From Simmondsia chinensis (lineage: Eukaryota; Streptophyta; Magnoliopsida; Caryophyllales; Simmondsiaceae), in NCBI GenBank assembly GCA_018398585.1, contig JAGTTD010000002.1, positions 27,458,186 through 27,522,185 of the forward strand: a stretch of 64,000 bases of DNA, given 5' to 3'. How positions within the stretch are numbered: position 1 is the stretch's first letter; each line of letters opens with the position of its first letter. Position numbers and translations under genes: made by a program. This document shows positions 22,972-38,060 of the stretch, in pieces. Under the pieces are notes generated by a model. The model made no database searches, was not told where the DNA came from, and was given only the letters and a program-made list of their open reading frames with translations.

Positions 22972-25900
22972 TGGTAGGTTTTAATGGTGTAAAATCAACT
23001 TGTCTAGGGGTTTTTCAACTAGTTAGTGGTATATGGTCAATCTTACACCATGTATGATAGGTTTTAATGGTGTAAAATCAACTTGTATAGGTGTGTTTCA
23101 AGAAACTGGTGGTGTATGATAGATCATACACAATGTATGATTGGTTTAAATGGTGTGAAATGAACTTGTATGGGTGTGTTTCTTGTAATTAGTGGTGTAT
23201 GATCAATCATACACCGTGTATAATAGGTTTTAATGGTGTAAAATGTACTTCAATTGGTAATTTTCAACTAGTGGCGTCTGATCAATCATACAACATGTAT
23301 GATTGGTTTTAAAGGTATGAAATCGACTTGTATTTGTGTGTTAGAAGTAATTTGTTGTGTATGATGAATCATACACCGTGTACGATTGGTTCTAATGCTG
23401 TGAAATCAACTAGTATAGGTGTGTTTCAAGTAGTTAGTGGTGTATGATCACTCATACACCGTGTATGATAGGTTTTGATGGTGTGAAATCAACTTGTATA
23501 CGTGTGTTTCAAGTAATAAGTGGTGTATGATCAATCATAAACCGTGTATGATCGGTTTTGAAGGTGTGAAATCAACTTGTAGAGGTGTGTTTCAAGTAAT
23601 TAGTGGTGTACGATCCATCATACTCCGTGTATGATTGGTTTTAACTGTCTGAAATCAGCTTGTATAGGTGTGTCGCAAGTAATTATTGTTATATGATCAA
23701 TTATACACCCTGTCTGTTAGGTTTTAATAGTGTAAAATCAATTTGTATAGGTGTGTTTGTAGGATTGGCTTCAATGGTGTAAAGTCAACTTGTATAGGTG
23801 CATTTCAAGTAATTAGTGCTATATGATCAATCACACACCGTGTATAGTAGGTTTTAATGGTGTAAAATCAACTTGTCTAGGGGTTTTCAACTAGTTAGTG
23901 GTATATGATCAATCACACACCGTGTATCATAAGTTTTAATGGAGTGAAATCCACTTGTATGCGAGCGTTTCAAGAAATTAGTGGTGTATGATAGATCCTA
24001 CACAGTGTATGATTGGTTTTAATATTCTGAAATCAACTTGTATAGGTGTGTTGCAAGTAATTAGAGGTGTATAATCAATCGTACATGGTGTATTATAAGT
24101 TTAATGGTGTGAAAACAACTTCTGTAAGTGTGTTTCCAGTAATTAGTCATATGTGATCAATTATACACCGTGTATGATAGGTTTTACTAGTGTAAAATCC
24201 ACTTGTATAGGTGTGTTTCAAGTAATTAGAGGTATATGATCAATCGTACACCATGTATTATAAGTTTTAATCTTGTAAAATCAACTTGTACAAGTGTGTT
24301 TCAAGAAATTAGTGGTGTACGACAGATCATACACAATGTATGATTGGTTTTAATGGTTTGAAATGAACTTGTATAGGTGTGTTTCTCGTAATAAGTGCTG
24401 TATGATCAATCATAAACCGTGTATGATAGGTTTTGAAGGTGGAAAATCAACTTGTAGTGGTGTGTTTCAAGTTATTAGTGGCGTATGATCCATCATACAT
24501 CATGTATGATTGGTTTTAATGGTGTGAAATCAGCTTGTACGGGTGTGTTGCAAGTAATTAGTGTTATATGATCAATTATACACCCTGTCTGATAGGTTTT
24601 AATAGTGTAAAATCATTTTGTATAGGTGTGTTTGTAGGATTGGCTTTAACGGTGTAAAATCCACTTGTATAGGTGCAATTCAAGTAATTAGTGGTATATG
24701 ATCAATCACACAGTGTGTATAGTCGGTTTTAATGGTGTAAAATCAACTTGTCTAGGGGTTTTTCAACTAGGTAGTGGTATATGATCAATCATACACCGTG
24801 TATGATAGGTTTTATTGGTGTAAAATCAACTTGTATAGGTGTGTTTCAAGTAATTAGTGGTGTATGATCAATCGTACACCGTGAATGATAGGTTTTGATG
24901 GCGTGAAATCAACTTGTTTAAGTGTGTCTCAAGTAATTAGGTGTATATGATCAATCATACAAAGTGTATGATAGGTTCTAATGGTGTGAAATCAACTTTT
25001 ATAGGAGTGTTTCAAGTAATTTACGGTATATGATCAATCATACACAGTGTATGATAGGTTTTAATGGTGTAAAATCAACTTGTATAGGTGTGTTTGCATG
25101 ATAGGTTTTGATGGTGTAAAATCAACTTATATGGGTGTGTTTCAAGTAATTAGCGGTGTATGATCAATCATACACAGCGTATAACAAGTTTTAACTGTGT
25201 AAAATCGACTTGTAAAGGTATGTTTCAAGTAATTAGTGGTGTATCATCAATCATACACTGTGTATGATTAGTTTTGTGGTGAGAAGTCAACTTGTATAGG
25301 TGTGTTTCAAGTTGTTTGTGGTGTGTGATCAATCATACACCGTGTATGGTGGGTTTTATTCCTGTAAACTAAACTTGTATAGGTGTGTTTCATGTAATAA
25401 GTGGTGCACAATCAATCGTACACCATGTATTATAAGTTTTGAAGGCGGGAAATCAACTTGTACAGGTGTGTTTCATGAAATTGGTGGTGTATGATAGATG
25501 ATACATAGTGTATGATTGTTTTTAATGGTGTGAAATATTCTTGTATAGGTGTGTTTCAAGTAATTAGTCGTGTATGATTGGTTTTAATGGTGTGAAATCA
25601 GCTTGTATTGGTGCGTTGCAAGAATTAGTGTTATGTGGTCAATCATACACCCTGTCTAAGAGGTTTTAATGGTGTAAAATCAATTTGCATAGGTGTGTTT
25701 GTATGATTCGCTTTAATGGTGTAAAATCGACTTGTATAGGTGCATTTCATGTAAATAGTTGTATATGATCAATCACACACCGTGTATATTAGGTTTTAAT
25801 GGTGTAAAATCAACTTGTGTAGGTGTGTTTCAACTACTTAGTGGTATATGATCAATCATACACCAAGTATGACAGGTTTTAATGGTGTAAAATCAACTTG

Positions 25901-28900
25901 TTTAGGTGTGTTTCACATAATTAGAGGCGAATGATAAATCGTACACCGTGTATGATTGGTTTTAAGGGTTTGAAATAAACATGTATCGGTGTGTTTCAAG
26001 TACTTTGTGGTATATGGTCAATCATAAACCGTGTATAATAGGTTTTAATGGTGTAAAATCAACTTGTATTGGTGTGTTTCAAGTAGTTAGTTGCATACGA
26101 TCAATCATACACCGTGTATGATTGGTTTTGATGGTGCGAAATCAACTTGTATAGACGTGTTTCAAGTAATTGGTGGTGTATGACTAATCGCACACCGTAT
26201 ATGATTGATTTTAATGGTGTGAAATCGACTTGTATAGGTGTGTTTCAAGTTATTAGGGGTGTATGATCAATAATACACCATGTACAATATGTTTTAATGG
26301 TGTGAAATCAACTTGTGTAAGTGTGTTTCAAGTCATTAGTGGTATATGATCAATCATACACCGTGTACGATAGGTTCTCGTGGTGTAAAATCAAGTTGTG
26401 TAGGTGTGTATCAGGTAATTAGTGGTGTATGATCAATCATACACCGTGTGTATTAAGTTTTAATGGAGTGAAATCAACTTGTATAGGTGTGTTTTAAGAA
26501 ATCAGTGGTGTATGATAGATCATACACAGTGTATGATTGGTTTTAAAGTTGTGAAATCAACTTGTATAGGTGTGTTTCTAGTAATTAGAGGTGTAAAATC
26601 AATCGTACAAGTTGTAATATAAGTTTAATGGTGTGAAATCAACTTGTATTAGTGTGTTTCCAGTAATTAGTGGTATGTGATCAATTATACACCATTTATG
26701 ATAGGTTTTACTAGTGTAAAATCCACTTGTATGGGTGTGTTTCAAGTAATTAGAGGTGTATGATCAATCGTACACCGTGTATTATTAGTTTTAATCGTGT
26801 AAAATCAACTTGTGTGGTTGTGTTTCAAGAAATTAGTGATGTATGACTGATCATACACAGTGTATGATTTGTTTTAATGGTGTGAAATGAACTTGTATAG
26901 GTGTGTTTCCAGTAATTAGTAGTGTATGATCAATCATACACCGTGTATAATAGGTTTTAGTGCTATAAAAACAACTTCAATAGGTAAGTTTCAAGTAACT
27001 AAGGGTGTCTGATCAATCATACAACGTGTATGATTGGTTTTAAAGATATGAAATCAACTTGTATTAGTGTGTCAGAGGTAATTAGTGGTGTATGATGAAT
27101 CATACACCCTGTACGATTGGTTCTAATGGTGTGAAATCAACTTGTATAGGTGTATTTCAAGTAGTTTGTGGTGTATGATCAATCATACACCGTGTATGAT
27201 AGGTTTTGATGGTGTGAAATCAACTTGTATACGTGTGTTTCAAGTAATAAGTGCTTTATGATCAATCATAAACCGTGTATGATAGGTTTTGAAGGTGTGA
27301 AATCAACTTGTAGAGGTGTGTTTCAAACAATTAGTGGTGTATGATCCATCATACACCGTGTATGATTGGTTTTAAGGGTGTGAAATCAACTTGTATACGT
27401 GTGTTGCAAGTCATTAGTGTCATCTGATCAATTATACACCTTCTGATAGGTTTTAATAGTGTAAAATCAATTTGTGTAGGTGTGTTTGTATGATTGGCTT
27501 TAATGGTGAAAAATCAACTTGTACAGGTGCATTTGAAGTAATTAGTGGTATATGATCAATCACACACCGTGCATGGTAGGTTTTAATGGTGTAAAATCAA
27601 CTTGTCTAGGGGTTTTTCAACTAGTTAGTGGTATATGATCAATCTTACACCATGTATGATAGGTTTTAATGGTGTAAAATCAACTTGTATAGGTGTGTTT
27701 CAAGAAACTAGTGGTGTGATAGATCATACACAGTGTATGATTGGTTTAAATGGTGTGAAATGAACTTGTATGGGTGTGTTTCTAGTAATTAGTAGTATAT
27801 GATCAATCATACACCGTGTATAATAGGTTTTAATGGTGTAAAATGTACTTCAATTGGTAAGTTTCAACTAGTGGTGTCTGATCAATCATACAACATGTAT
27901 GATTTGTTTTAAAGGTATGAAATCAACTTGTATTCGTGTGTTAGTAGTAATTAGTTGTGTATGATGAATCATACACTATGTACGATTGGTTCTAATGCTG
28001 TGAAATCAACTAGTATAGGTGTGTTTCAAGTAGTTAATGGTGTATGATCGCTCATACACCGTGTATGATAGGTTTTGGTGGTGTGAAATCAACTTGTATA
28101 CGTGTGTTTCAAGTAATAAGTGGTGTATGATCAATCATAAACCGTGTATGATCGGTTTTGAAGGTGTGAAATCAACTTGTAGAGGTGTGTTTCAAGTAAT
28201 TAGTGGTGTACGATCCATCATACTCCGTGTATGATTGGTTTTAACTGTCTGAAATCAGCTTGTATAGGTGTGTTGCAAGTAATTATTGTTATATGATCAA
28301 TTATACACCCTGTCTGATAGGTTTTAATAGTGTAAAATCAATTTGTATAGGTGTGTTTGTATGATTGGCTTCAATGGTGTAAAGTCAACTTGTATAGGTG
28401 CATTTCAAGTAGTTAGTAGTATATGATCAATCACACACCGTGTATAGTAGGTTTTAATGGTGTAAAATCGACTTGTCTAGGGGTTTTCAACTAGTTAGTG
28501 GTATATGATCAATCACACACCGTGTATCATAAGTTTTAATGGAGTGAAATCCACTTGTATGCGAGTGTTTCAAGAAATTAGTGGTGTATGATAGATCGTA
28601 CACAGTGTATGATTGGTTTTAATATTCTGAAATCAACTTGTATAGGTGTGTTTCAAGTAATTAGAGGTGTATAATCAATCGTACATGGTGTATTATAAGT
28701 TTAATGGTGTGAAAACAACTTGTATAAGTGTGTTTCCAGTAATTAGTCATATGTGATCAATTATACACCGTGTATGATAGGTTTTACTAGTGTAAAATCC
28801 ACTTGTATAGGTGTGTTTCTAGTAATTAGAGGTCTATGATCAATCGTACACCATGTATTATAAGTTTTAATCTTGTAAAATCAACTTGTATAAGTGTGTT

Positions 28901-31900
28901 TCAAGAAATTAGTGGTGTATGACAGATCATACACAGTGTATGATTGGTTTTAATGGTTTGAAATGAACTTGTATAGGTGTGTTTCTAGTTATTGGTGGTG
29001 TATGATCAATCATACACCGTGTATAATAGGTTTTAATGGTGTAAAATCTACTTCAATTGGTAAGTTTCAACTAATGGTGTCTGATCAATCATACAACATG
29101 TATGATTGGTTTTAAAGGTATGAAATCAACGTGTATTTGTATGTTAGAAGTAATTAGTTGTGTATGATGAATCATACACCATGTACGATTGGTTCTAAAG
29201 GTGTGAAATCAACTTGTATACGTGTGTTTCAAGTAGTTAGAGGTGTATGATCAATCGTACACCGTGCATGACAGGTTTTGATGGTGTGAAATCAACTAGT
29301 ATACGTGTATTTCAAGTAATAAGTGGTGTATGATCAATCATAAACTGTGTATGATAGGTTCTAAAGGTGAAAAATCAACTAGTAGAGGTGTGTTTCAAGT
29401 AATTAGTGGCGTATGATCCATCATACACCATGTATGATTGGTTTTAATGGTGTGAAATCAGCTTTTATGGGTGTGTTGCAAGTAATTATTGTTATATGAT
29501 CAATTATACACACTGTCTGATAGGTTTTAATAGTGTAAAATCATTTTGTATAGGTGTGTTTGTAGGATTGGCTTTAACGGTGCAAAATCCACTTCTATAG
29601 GAGCATTTCAAGTAATTAGTGGTCTATGATCAATCACACAGTGTGTATAGTCGGTTCTAATGGTGTAAAATCAACTTGTCTAGGGGTTTTTCAACTAGGT
29701 AGTGGTATATGATCAATCATACACCGTGTATGATAGGTTTTATTGGTGTAAAATCAACTTGTATAGGTGTGTTTCAAGTAATTAGTGGTGTATGATCAAT
29801 CGTACACCGTGAATGATAGGTTTTGATGGCGTGAAATCAACTTGTTTAAGTGTGTCTCAAGTAATTAGGTGTGTATGATAAATCATACAAAGTGTATGAT
29901 AGGTTCTAATGGTGTGAAATCAACTTTTATAGGAGTGTTTCAAGTAATTTGCGGTATATGATCAATCATACACAGTGTATGATAGGTTTTAATGGTGTAA
30001 AATCAACTTGTATAGGTGTGTTTGCATGATAGGTTTTGATGGTGTAAAATCAACTTATATGGGTGTGTTTCAAGTAATTAGCGGTGTATGATCAATCATA
30101 CACAGCGTATAACAAGTTTTAACTGTGTAAAATCGACTTGTAAAGGTATGTTTCAAGTAATTAGTGGTGTATCATCAATCATACAGTGTGTATGATTAGT
30201 TTTGATGGTGAGAAGTCAACTTGTATAGGTGTGTTTCAAGTTCTTTGTGGTGTGTGATCAATCATACACCGTGTATGGTGGGTTTTATTCCTGTAAAATA
30301 AACTTGTATAGGTGTGTTTCATGTAATAAGTGGTGCACAATCAATCGTACACCATGTATTATAAGTTTTGAAGGCGGGAAATCAACTTGTACAGGTGTGT
30401 TTCATGAAATTGGTGGTGTATGATAGATGATACATAGTGTATGATTGTTTTTAATGGTGTGAAATATACTTGTATAGGTGTGTTTCAAGTAATTAGTTGT
30501 GTATGATCAATCATACACCGTGTATGATTGGTTTTAATGGTGTGAAATCAGCTTGTATTGGTGCGTTGCAAGAATTAGTGTTATGTGGTCAATCATACAC
30601 CCTGTCTAAGAGGTTTTAATGGTGTAAAATCAATTTGCATAGGTGTGTTTGTATGATTCGCTTTAATGGTGTAAAATCGACTTGTATAGGTGCATTTCAT
30701 GTAATTAGTGGTATATGATCAATCACACACCGTGTATATTAGGTTTTAATGGTGTAAAATCAACTTGTGTAGTTGTGTTTCAACTACTTAGTGGTATATG
30801 ATCAATCATACACCAAGTATGATAGGTTTTAATGGTGTAAAATCAACTTGTTTAGGTGTGTTTCACATAATTAGAGGCGAATGATAAATCGTACACCGTG
30901 TATGATTGGTTTTAAGGGTTTGAAATAAACATGTATCGGTGTGTTTCATGTACTTTGTGGTATATGGTCAATCATAAACCGTGTATAATAGGTTTTAATA
31001 GTGTAAAATCAACTTGTATTGGTGTGTTTCAAGTAGTTAGTTGTATACGATCAATCATAAACCGTGTATGATTGGTTTTGATGGTGTGAAATCAACTTGT
31101 ATAGACGTGTTTCAAGTAATGGGTGGTGTATGACTAATCACACACCGTGTATGATTGATTTTAATGGTGTGAAATCGACTTGTATAGGTGTGTTTCAAGT
31201 TATTAGGGGTGTATGATCAATAATACACCATGTACAATATGTTTTAATGGTGTGAAATCAATTTGTGTAAGTGTGTTTCAAGTCATTAGTGGTATATGAT
31301 CAATCATACACCGTGTACGATAGGTTCTCGTGGTGTAAAATCAAGTTGTGTAGGTGTGTATCAGGAAATTAGCGGTGTATGATCAATCATACACCGTGTG
31401 TATTAAGTTTTAATGGAGTGAAATCAACTTGTATAGGTGTGTTTCAAGAAATTAGTGGTGTATGATAGATCATACACAGTGTATGATTGGTTTTAAAGTT
31501 GTGAAATCAACTTGTATTGGTGTGTTTCCAGTAATTAGATGTGTAAAATCAATCGTACAAGTTGTAATATAAGTTTAATGGTGTGAAATCAACTTGTATT
31601 AGTGTGTTTCCAGTAATTAGTGGTATGTGATCAATTATACACCATTTATGATAGGTTTTACTAGTGTAAAATCCACTTGTATAGGTGTGTTTCAAGTAAT
31701 TAGAGGTGTATGATCAATCGTACACCGTGTATTATAAGTTTTAATCGTGTAAAATCAACTTGTGTGGCTGTGTTTCAAGAAATTAGTGGTGTATGACTGA
31801 TGATACACAGTGTATGATTTGTTTTAATTGTGTGAAATGAACTTGTATAGGTGTGTTTCCAGTAATTAGTAGTGTATGATCAATCATACACCGTGTATAA

Positions 31901-34900
31901 TAGGTTTTGGTGCTGTAAAAACAACTTCAATAGGTAAGTTTCAAGTAACTAATGGTGTCTGATCAATCATACAACGTGTATGATTGGTTTAAAAGATATG
32001 AAATCAACTTGTATTAGTGTGTCAGAGGTAATTAGTGGTGTATGATGAATCATATACCGTGTACGATTGGTTCTAATGGTGTGAAATCAACTTGTATAGG
32101 TGTGTTTCAAGTAGTTAGTGGTGTATGATCAATCATACACCGTGTATGATAGGTTTTGATGGTGTGAAATCAACTTGTATACGTGTGTTTCAAGTAATAA
32201 GTGCTGTATGATCAATCATAAACCGTGTATGATAGGTTTTGAAGGTGTGAAATCAACTTGTAGAGGTGTGTTTCAAACAATTAGTGGTGTATGATCCATC
32301 ATACACCGTGTATGATTGGTTTTAAGGGTGTGAAATCAACTTGTATAGGTGTGTTGCAAGTAATTAGTGTCATCTGATCAATTATACACCTTCTGATAGG
32401 TTTTAATAGTGTAAAATTAATTTGTATAGGTGTGTTTGTATGATTGGCTTTAATGGTGAAAAATCAACTTGTACAGGTGCATTTGAAGTAATTAGTGGTA
32501 TATGATCAATCACACACCGTGCATGGTAGGTTTTAATGGTGTAAAATCAACTTGTCTAGGGGTTTTTCAACTAGTTAGTGGTATATGATCAATCTTACAC
32601 CATGTATGATAGGTTTTAATGGTGTAAAATCATCTTGTATAGGTGTGTTTCAAGAAACTAGTGGTGTATGATAGATCATACACAGTATATGATTGGTTCA
32701 AATGGTGTGAAATGAACTTGTATGGGTGTGTTTCTAAAAATTAGTAGTGTATGATCAATCATACACCGTGTATAATAGGTTTTAATGGTGTAAAATGCAC
32801 TTCAATTGGTAAGTTTCAACTAGTGGTGTCTGATCAATCATACAACATGTATGATTTGTTTTAAAGGTATGAAATCAACTTGTATTTGTGTGTTAGAAGT
32901 AATTAGTTGTGTATGATGAATCATACACCGTGTACGATTGGTTCTAATGCTGTGAAATCAACTAGTATAGGTGTGTTTCAAGTAGTTAGTGGTGTATGAT
33001 CACTCATACACCGTGTATGATAGGTTTTGATGGTGTGAAATCAACTTGTATACGTGTGTTTCAAGTAATAAGTGGTGTATGATCAATCATAAACCGTGTA
33101 TGATCGGTTTTGAAGGTGTGAAATCAACTTGTAGAGGTGTGTTTCAAGTAATTAGTGGTGTACGATCCATCATACTCCGTGTATGATTGGTTTTAACTGT
33201 CTGAAATCAGCTTGTATAGGTGTGTTGCAAGTAATTATTGTTATATGATCAATTATACACCCTGTCTGATAGGTTTTAATAGTGTAAAATCAATTTGTAT
33301 AGGTGTGTTTGTATGATTGGCTTCAATGGTGTAAAGTCAACTTGTATAGGTGCATTTCAAGTAATTAGTGGTATATGATCAATCACACACCGTGTATCGT
33401 AGGTTTCAATGGTGTAAAATCGACTTGTCTAGGGGTTTTCAACTAGTTAGTGGTATATGATCAATCACACACCTTGTATCATAAGTTTTAATGGAGTGAA
33501 ATCCACTTGTATGCGACTGTTTCAAGAAATTAGTGGTGTATGATAGATCGTACACAGTGTATGATTGGTTTTAATATTCTGAAATCAACTTGTATAGGTG
33601 TGTTTCAAGTAATTAGAGGTGTATAATCAATCGTACATGGTGTATTATAAGTTTAATGGTGTGAAAACAACTTGTATAAGTGTGTTTCCAGTAATTAGTC
33701 ATATGTGATCAATTATACACCATGTATGATAGGTTTTACTAGTGTAAAATCCACATGTATAGGTGTGTTTCAAGTAATTAGAGGTATATGATCAATCGTA
33801 CACCATGTATTATAAGTTTTAATCTTGTAAAATCAACTTGTATAAGTGTGTTTCAAGAAATTAGTGGTGTATGACAGATCATACACAGTGTATAATTGGT
33901 TTTAATGGTTTGAAATGAACTTGTATAGGTGTGTTTCTAGTAATTGGTGGTGTATGATCAATCATACACCGTGTACAATAGGTTTTAATGGTGTAAAATC
34001 TACTTCAATTGGTGAGTTTCAACTAGTGGTGTCTGATCAATCATACAACATGTATGATTGGTTTTCAAGGTATGAAATCAACGTGTATTTGTGTGTTAGA
34101 AGTAATTAGTTGTGTATGATGAATCATACACCATGTACGATTGGTTCTAAAGGTGTGAAATCAACTTGTATAGGTGTGTTTCAAGTAGTTAGAGGTGTAT
34201 GATCAATCATACACCGTGCATGACAGGTTTTGATGGTGTGAAATCAACTAGTATACGTGTATTTCAAGTAATAAGTGGTGTGTGATCAATCATAAACTGT
34301 GTATGATAGGTTCTAAAGGTGGAAAATCAACTTGTAGAGGCGTGTTTCAAGTAATTAGTGGCGTATGATCCATCATACACCATGTATGATTGGTTTTAAT
34401 GGTGTGAAATCAGCTTGTATGGGTCTGTTGCAAGTAATTAGTGTTATATGATCAATTATACACCCTGTCTGATAGGTTTTAATAGTGTAAAATCATTTTG
34501 TATAGGAGTGTTTGTAGGATTGGCTTTAACGGTGTAAAATCCACTTGTATAGGAGTATTTCAAGTAATTAGTGGTATATGATCAATCACACAGTGTGTAT
34601 AGTCGGTTTTAATGGTGTAAAATCAACTTGTCTAGGGGTTTTTCAACTAGGTAGTGGTATATGATCAATCATACACCATGTATGATAGGTTTTATTGGTG
34701 TAAAATCAACTTGTATAGGTGTGTTTCAAGTAATTAGTGGTGTATGATCAATCGTACACCGTGAATGATAGGTTTTGATGGCGTGAAATCAACTTGTTTA
34801 AGTGTGTCTCAAGTAATTAGGTGTGTATGATCAATCATACAAAGTGTATGATAGGTTCTAATGGTGTGAAATCAACTTTTATAGGTGTTTTTCAAGTAAT

Positions 34901-37470
34901 TTGCGGTATATGATCAATCGTAAATAGTGTATGATAGGTTTTGATGGTGTAAAATCAACTTGTATAGGTGTGTTTGCATGATAGGTTTTGATGGTGTAAA
35001 ATCAACTTATATGGGTGTGTTTCAAGTAATTAGCGGTGTATGATCAATCATACACGGCGTATAACAAGTTTTAACTGTGTAAAATCGACTTGTAAAGGTA
35101 TGTTTCAAGTAATTAGTGGTTTATCATCAATCATACACTGTGTATGATTAGTTTTGATGGTGAGAAGTCAACTTGTATAGGTGTGTTTCAAGTTCTTTGT
35201 GGTGTGTGATCAATCATACACCGTGCATGGTGGGTTTTATTCCTGTAAACTAAACTTGTATAGGTGTGTTTCATGTAATAAGTGGTGCACAATCAATCGT
35301 ACGCCATGTATTATAAGTTTTGAAGGCGTGAAATCAACTTGTACAGGTGTGTTTCATGAAATTGGTGGTGTATGATAGATGATACATACTGTATGATTGT
35401 TTTTAATGGTGTGAAATATACTTGTATAGGTGAGTTTCAAGTAATTAGTCGTGTATGATCAATCATACACAGTGTATGATTGGTTTTAATGGTGTGAAAT
35501 CAGCTTGTATTGGTGCGTTGCAAGAATTAGTGTTATGTGGTCAATCATACACCCTGTCTAAGAGGTTTTAATGGTGTAAAATCAATTTGCATAGCTGTGT
35601 TTGTATGATTCGCTTTAATGGTGTAAAATCAACTTGTATAGGTGCATTTCATGTAATTAGTGGTATATGATCAATCACACACCGTGTATATTAGGTTTTA
35701 ATGGTGTAAAATCAACTTGTGTAGGTGTGTTTCAACTACTTAGTGGCATATGATCAATCATACACCAAGTATGATAGGTTTTAATGGTGTAAAATCAACT
35801 TGTTTAGGTGTGTTTCACATAATTAGAGGCGAATGATAAATCGTACACCGTGTATGATTGGTTTTAAGGGTTTGTAATAAACATGTATCGCTGTGTTTCA
35901 AGTACTTTGTGGTATATGGTCAATCATAAACCGTGTATAATAGGCTTTAATGGTGTAAAATCAACATGTATTGGTGTGTTTCAAGTAGTTAGTTGTATAC
36001 GATCAATCATACACCGTGTATGATTGGTTTTGATGGTGTGAAATCAACTTGTATAGACGTGTTTCAAGTAGTGGGTGGTGTATGACTAATCGTACACCGT
36101 GTATGATTGATTTTAATGGTGTGAAATCGACTTGAATAGGTGTGTTTCAAGTTGTTAGGGGTGTATGATCCATAATACACCATGTACAATATGTTTTAAT
36201 GGTGTGAAATCAACTTGTGTAAGTGTGTTTCAAGTCATTAGTGGTATATGATCAATCATACACCGTGTACGATAGGTTCTCGTGGTGTAAAATCAAGTTG
36301 TGTAGGTGTGTATCAGGTAATTAGTGGTGCATGATCAATCATACACCGTGTGTATTAAGTTTTAATGGAGTGAAATCAACTTGTATAGGTGTGTTTCAAG
36401 AAATTAGTGGTGTATGATAGATCATACACAGTGTATGATTGGTTTTAAAGTTGTGAAATCAACTTGTATAGGTGTGTTTCCAGTAATTAGAGGTGTAAAA
36501 TCAATCGTACAAGGTGTAATATAAGTTTAATGGTGTGAAATCAACTTGTATTAGTGTGTTTCCAGTAATTAGTGGTATGTGATCAATTATACACCATTTA
36601 TGATAGGTTTTACTAGTGTAAAATCCACTTGTATAGGTGTGTTTCAAGTAATTAGAGGTGTATGATCAATCGTACACCGTGTATTATAAGTTTTAATCGT
36701 GTAAAACCAACTTGTGTCGCTGTGTTTCAAGAAATTAGTGGTGTATGACTGATCATACACAATGTATGATTTGTTTTAATGGTGTGAAATGAACTTGTAT
36801 AGGTGTGTTTCCAGTAATTAGTGGTGTATGATCAATCATACACCGTGTATAATAGGTTTTAATGGTGCAAAATCAACTTCAATAGGTAAGTTTCAAGTAA
36901 CTAATGGTGTCTGATCAATCATACAACGTGTACGATTGGTTTTAAAGATATGAAATCAACTTGTATTAGTGTGTCAGAGGTAATTAGTGGTGTATGATGA
37001 ATCGTACACCGTGTACGATTGGTTCTAATGGTGTGAAATCAACTTGTATAGGTGTGTTTCAAGTAGTTAGTGGTGTATGATCAATCATACACCGTGTATC
37101 ATAGGTTTTGATGGTGTGAAATCAACTTGTATACGTGTGTTTCAAGTAATAAGTGCTGTATGATCAATCATAAACCGTGTATGATAGGTTTTGATGGTGT
37201 GAAATCAACTTGTAGAGGTGTGTTTCAAACTATTAGTGGTGTATGATCCATCATACACCGTGTATGATTGGTTTTAAGGGTGTGAAATCAGCTTGTATGG
37301 GTGTGTTGCAAGTAATTAGTGTCATCTGACCAATTATACACCTTCTGATAGGTTTTAACAGTGTAAAATCAATTTGTATAGGTGTGTTTGTATGATTGGC
37401 TTTAATGGTGAAAAATCAACTTGTACAGGTGCATTTGAAGTAATTAGTGGTATATGATCAATTACACACC
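22972..37470 (+). repeat. 4.6-4.95 kb higher-order repeat, three copies
   Basis: The segment GTGCATGGTAGGTTTTAATG and its sequel starts at about 22972 and 27566 and 32519, with a diverged match at 37470, giving units of 4594, 4953 and 4951 bp. A second marker set (CAAGTTGTTTGTGGTG or CAAGTTCTTTGTGGTG) at about 25309, 30238 and 35190 confirms the register. The first copy lacks about 329 bp, roughly four monomers, near 24394; the corresponding sequence is present at about 28990-29318. Copies two and three look a few percent diverged at most. Each unit holds about 60 monomers, including several 47-bp short ones. Confidence 0.88.
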
Positions 37471-38060
37471 GTGTGTGGTAGGTTTTAATGGTGTAAAATC
37501 AACTTGTCTAGAGGTTTTTCAACATGTTAGTGGTATATGATCAATCATATACCATGTATGATAAGTTTTAATGGTGTAAAATCAACTTGTATAGGTGTAT
37601 TTCACGTAAATAGTGGTGAATGATCAATCATGCACCGTATATTATAGGTTTTGATGGTATGAAATCAACTTGTATAGGTGTGTTTCAAGTAATTAGTGGT
37701 GTATGATCAATCATAAACCATGTATGATCAATCATAATCCATGTATGATTGGTTTAGATGATGTGAAATCAACTGGTATAGATGTGTTTCAAGTAATTAG
37801 TGGTCTATGATAAATCTTACACCGTGTATGATTGGTTTTAAATGTTTGAAATCAACTTGTATAGGTGTGTTTCAAGAAATTAGTGGTGTATGACAGATCA
37901 TACACAGTGTATGATTGTGTCTAATGTTGTGAAATCAACTTGTATATGTATGTTTCAGGTAATTACTGGTGTATGATCAATCATACAACGTGTATAATAG
38001 GTTTTAATGATGTGAAATCTACTTGTATAAGTGTGTTTCAAGTAATTAGTGGTACCTGAT
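37471..38060 (+). repeat. Satellite monomers between two higher-order blocks
   Basis: About seven monomers join the 4.95-kb block to the 2996-bp block. One carries an extra arm unit near 37710-37745 (ATCATAAACC, GTATGATCA, ATCATAATCC, GTATGATT), a local expansion of the palindrome core. Nothing else is seen. Confidence 0.7.

Noticed and set aside
37705..37745. A separate regulatory element made of four alternating arms
   Set aside because: It is a simple local expansion of the same satellite core; nothing sets it apart functionally.
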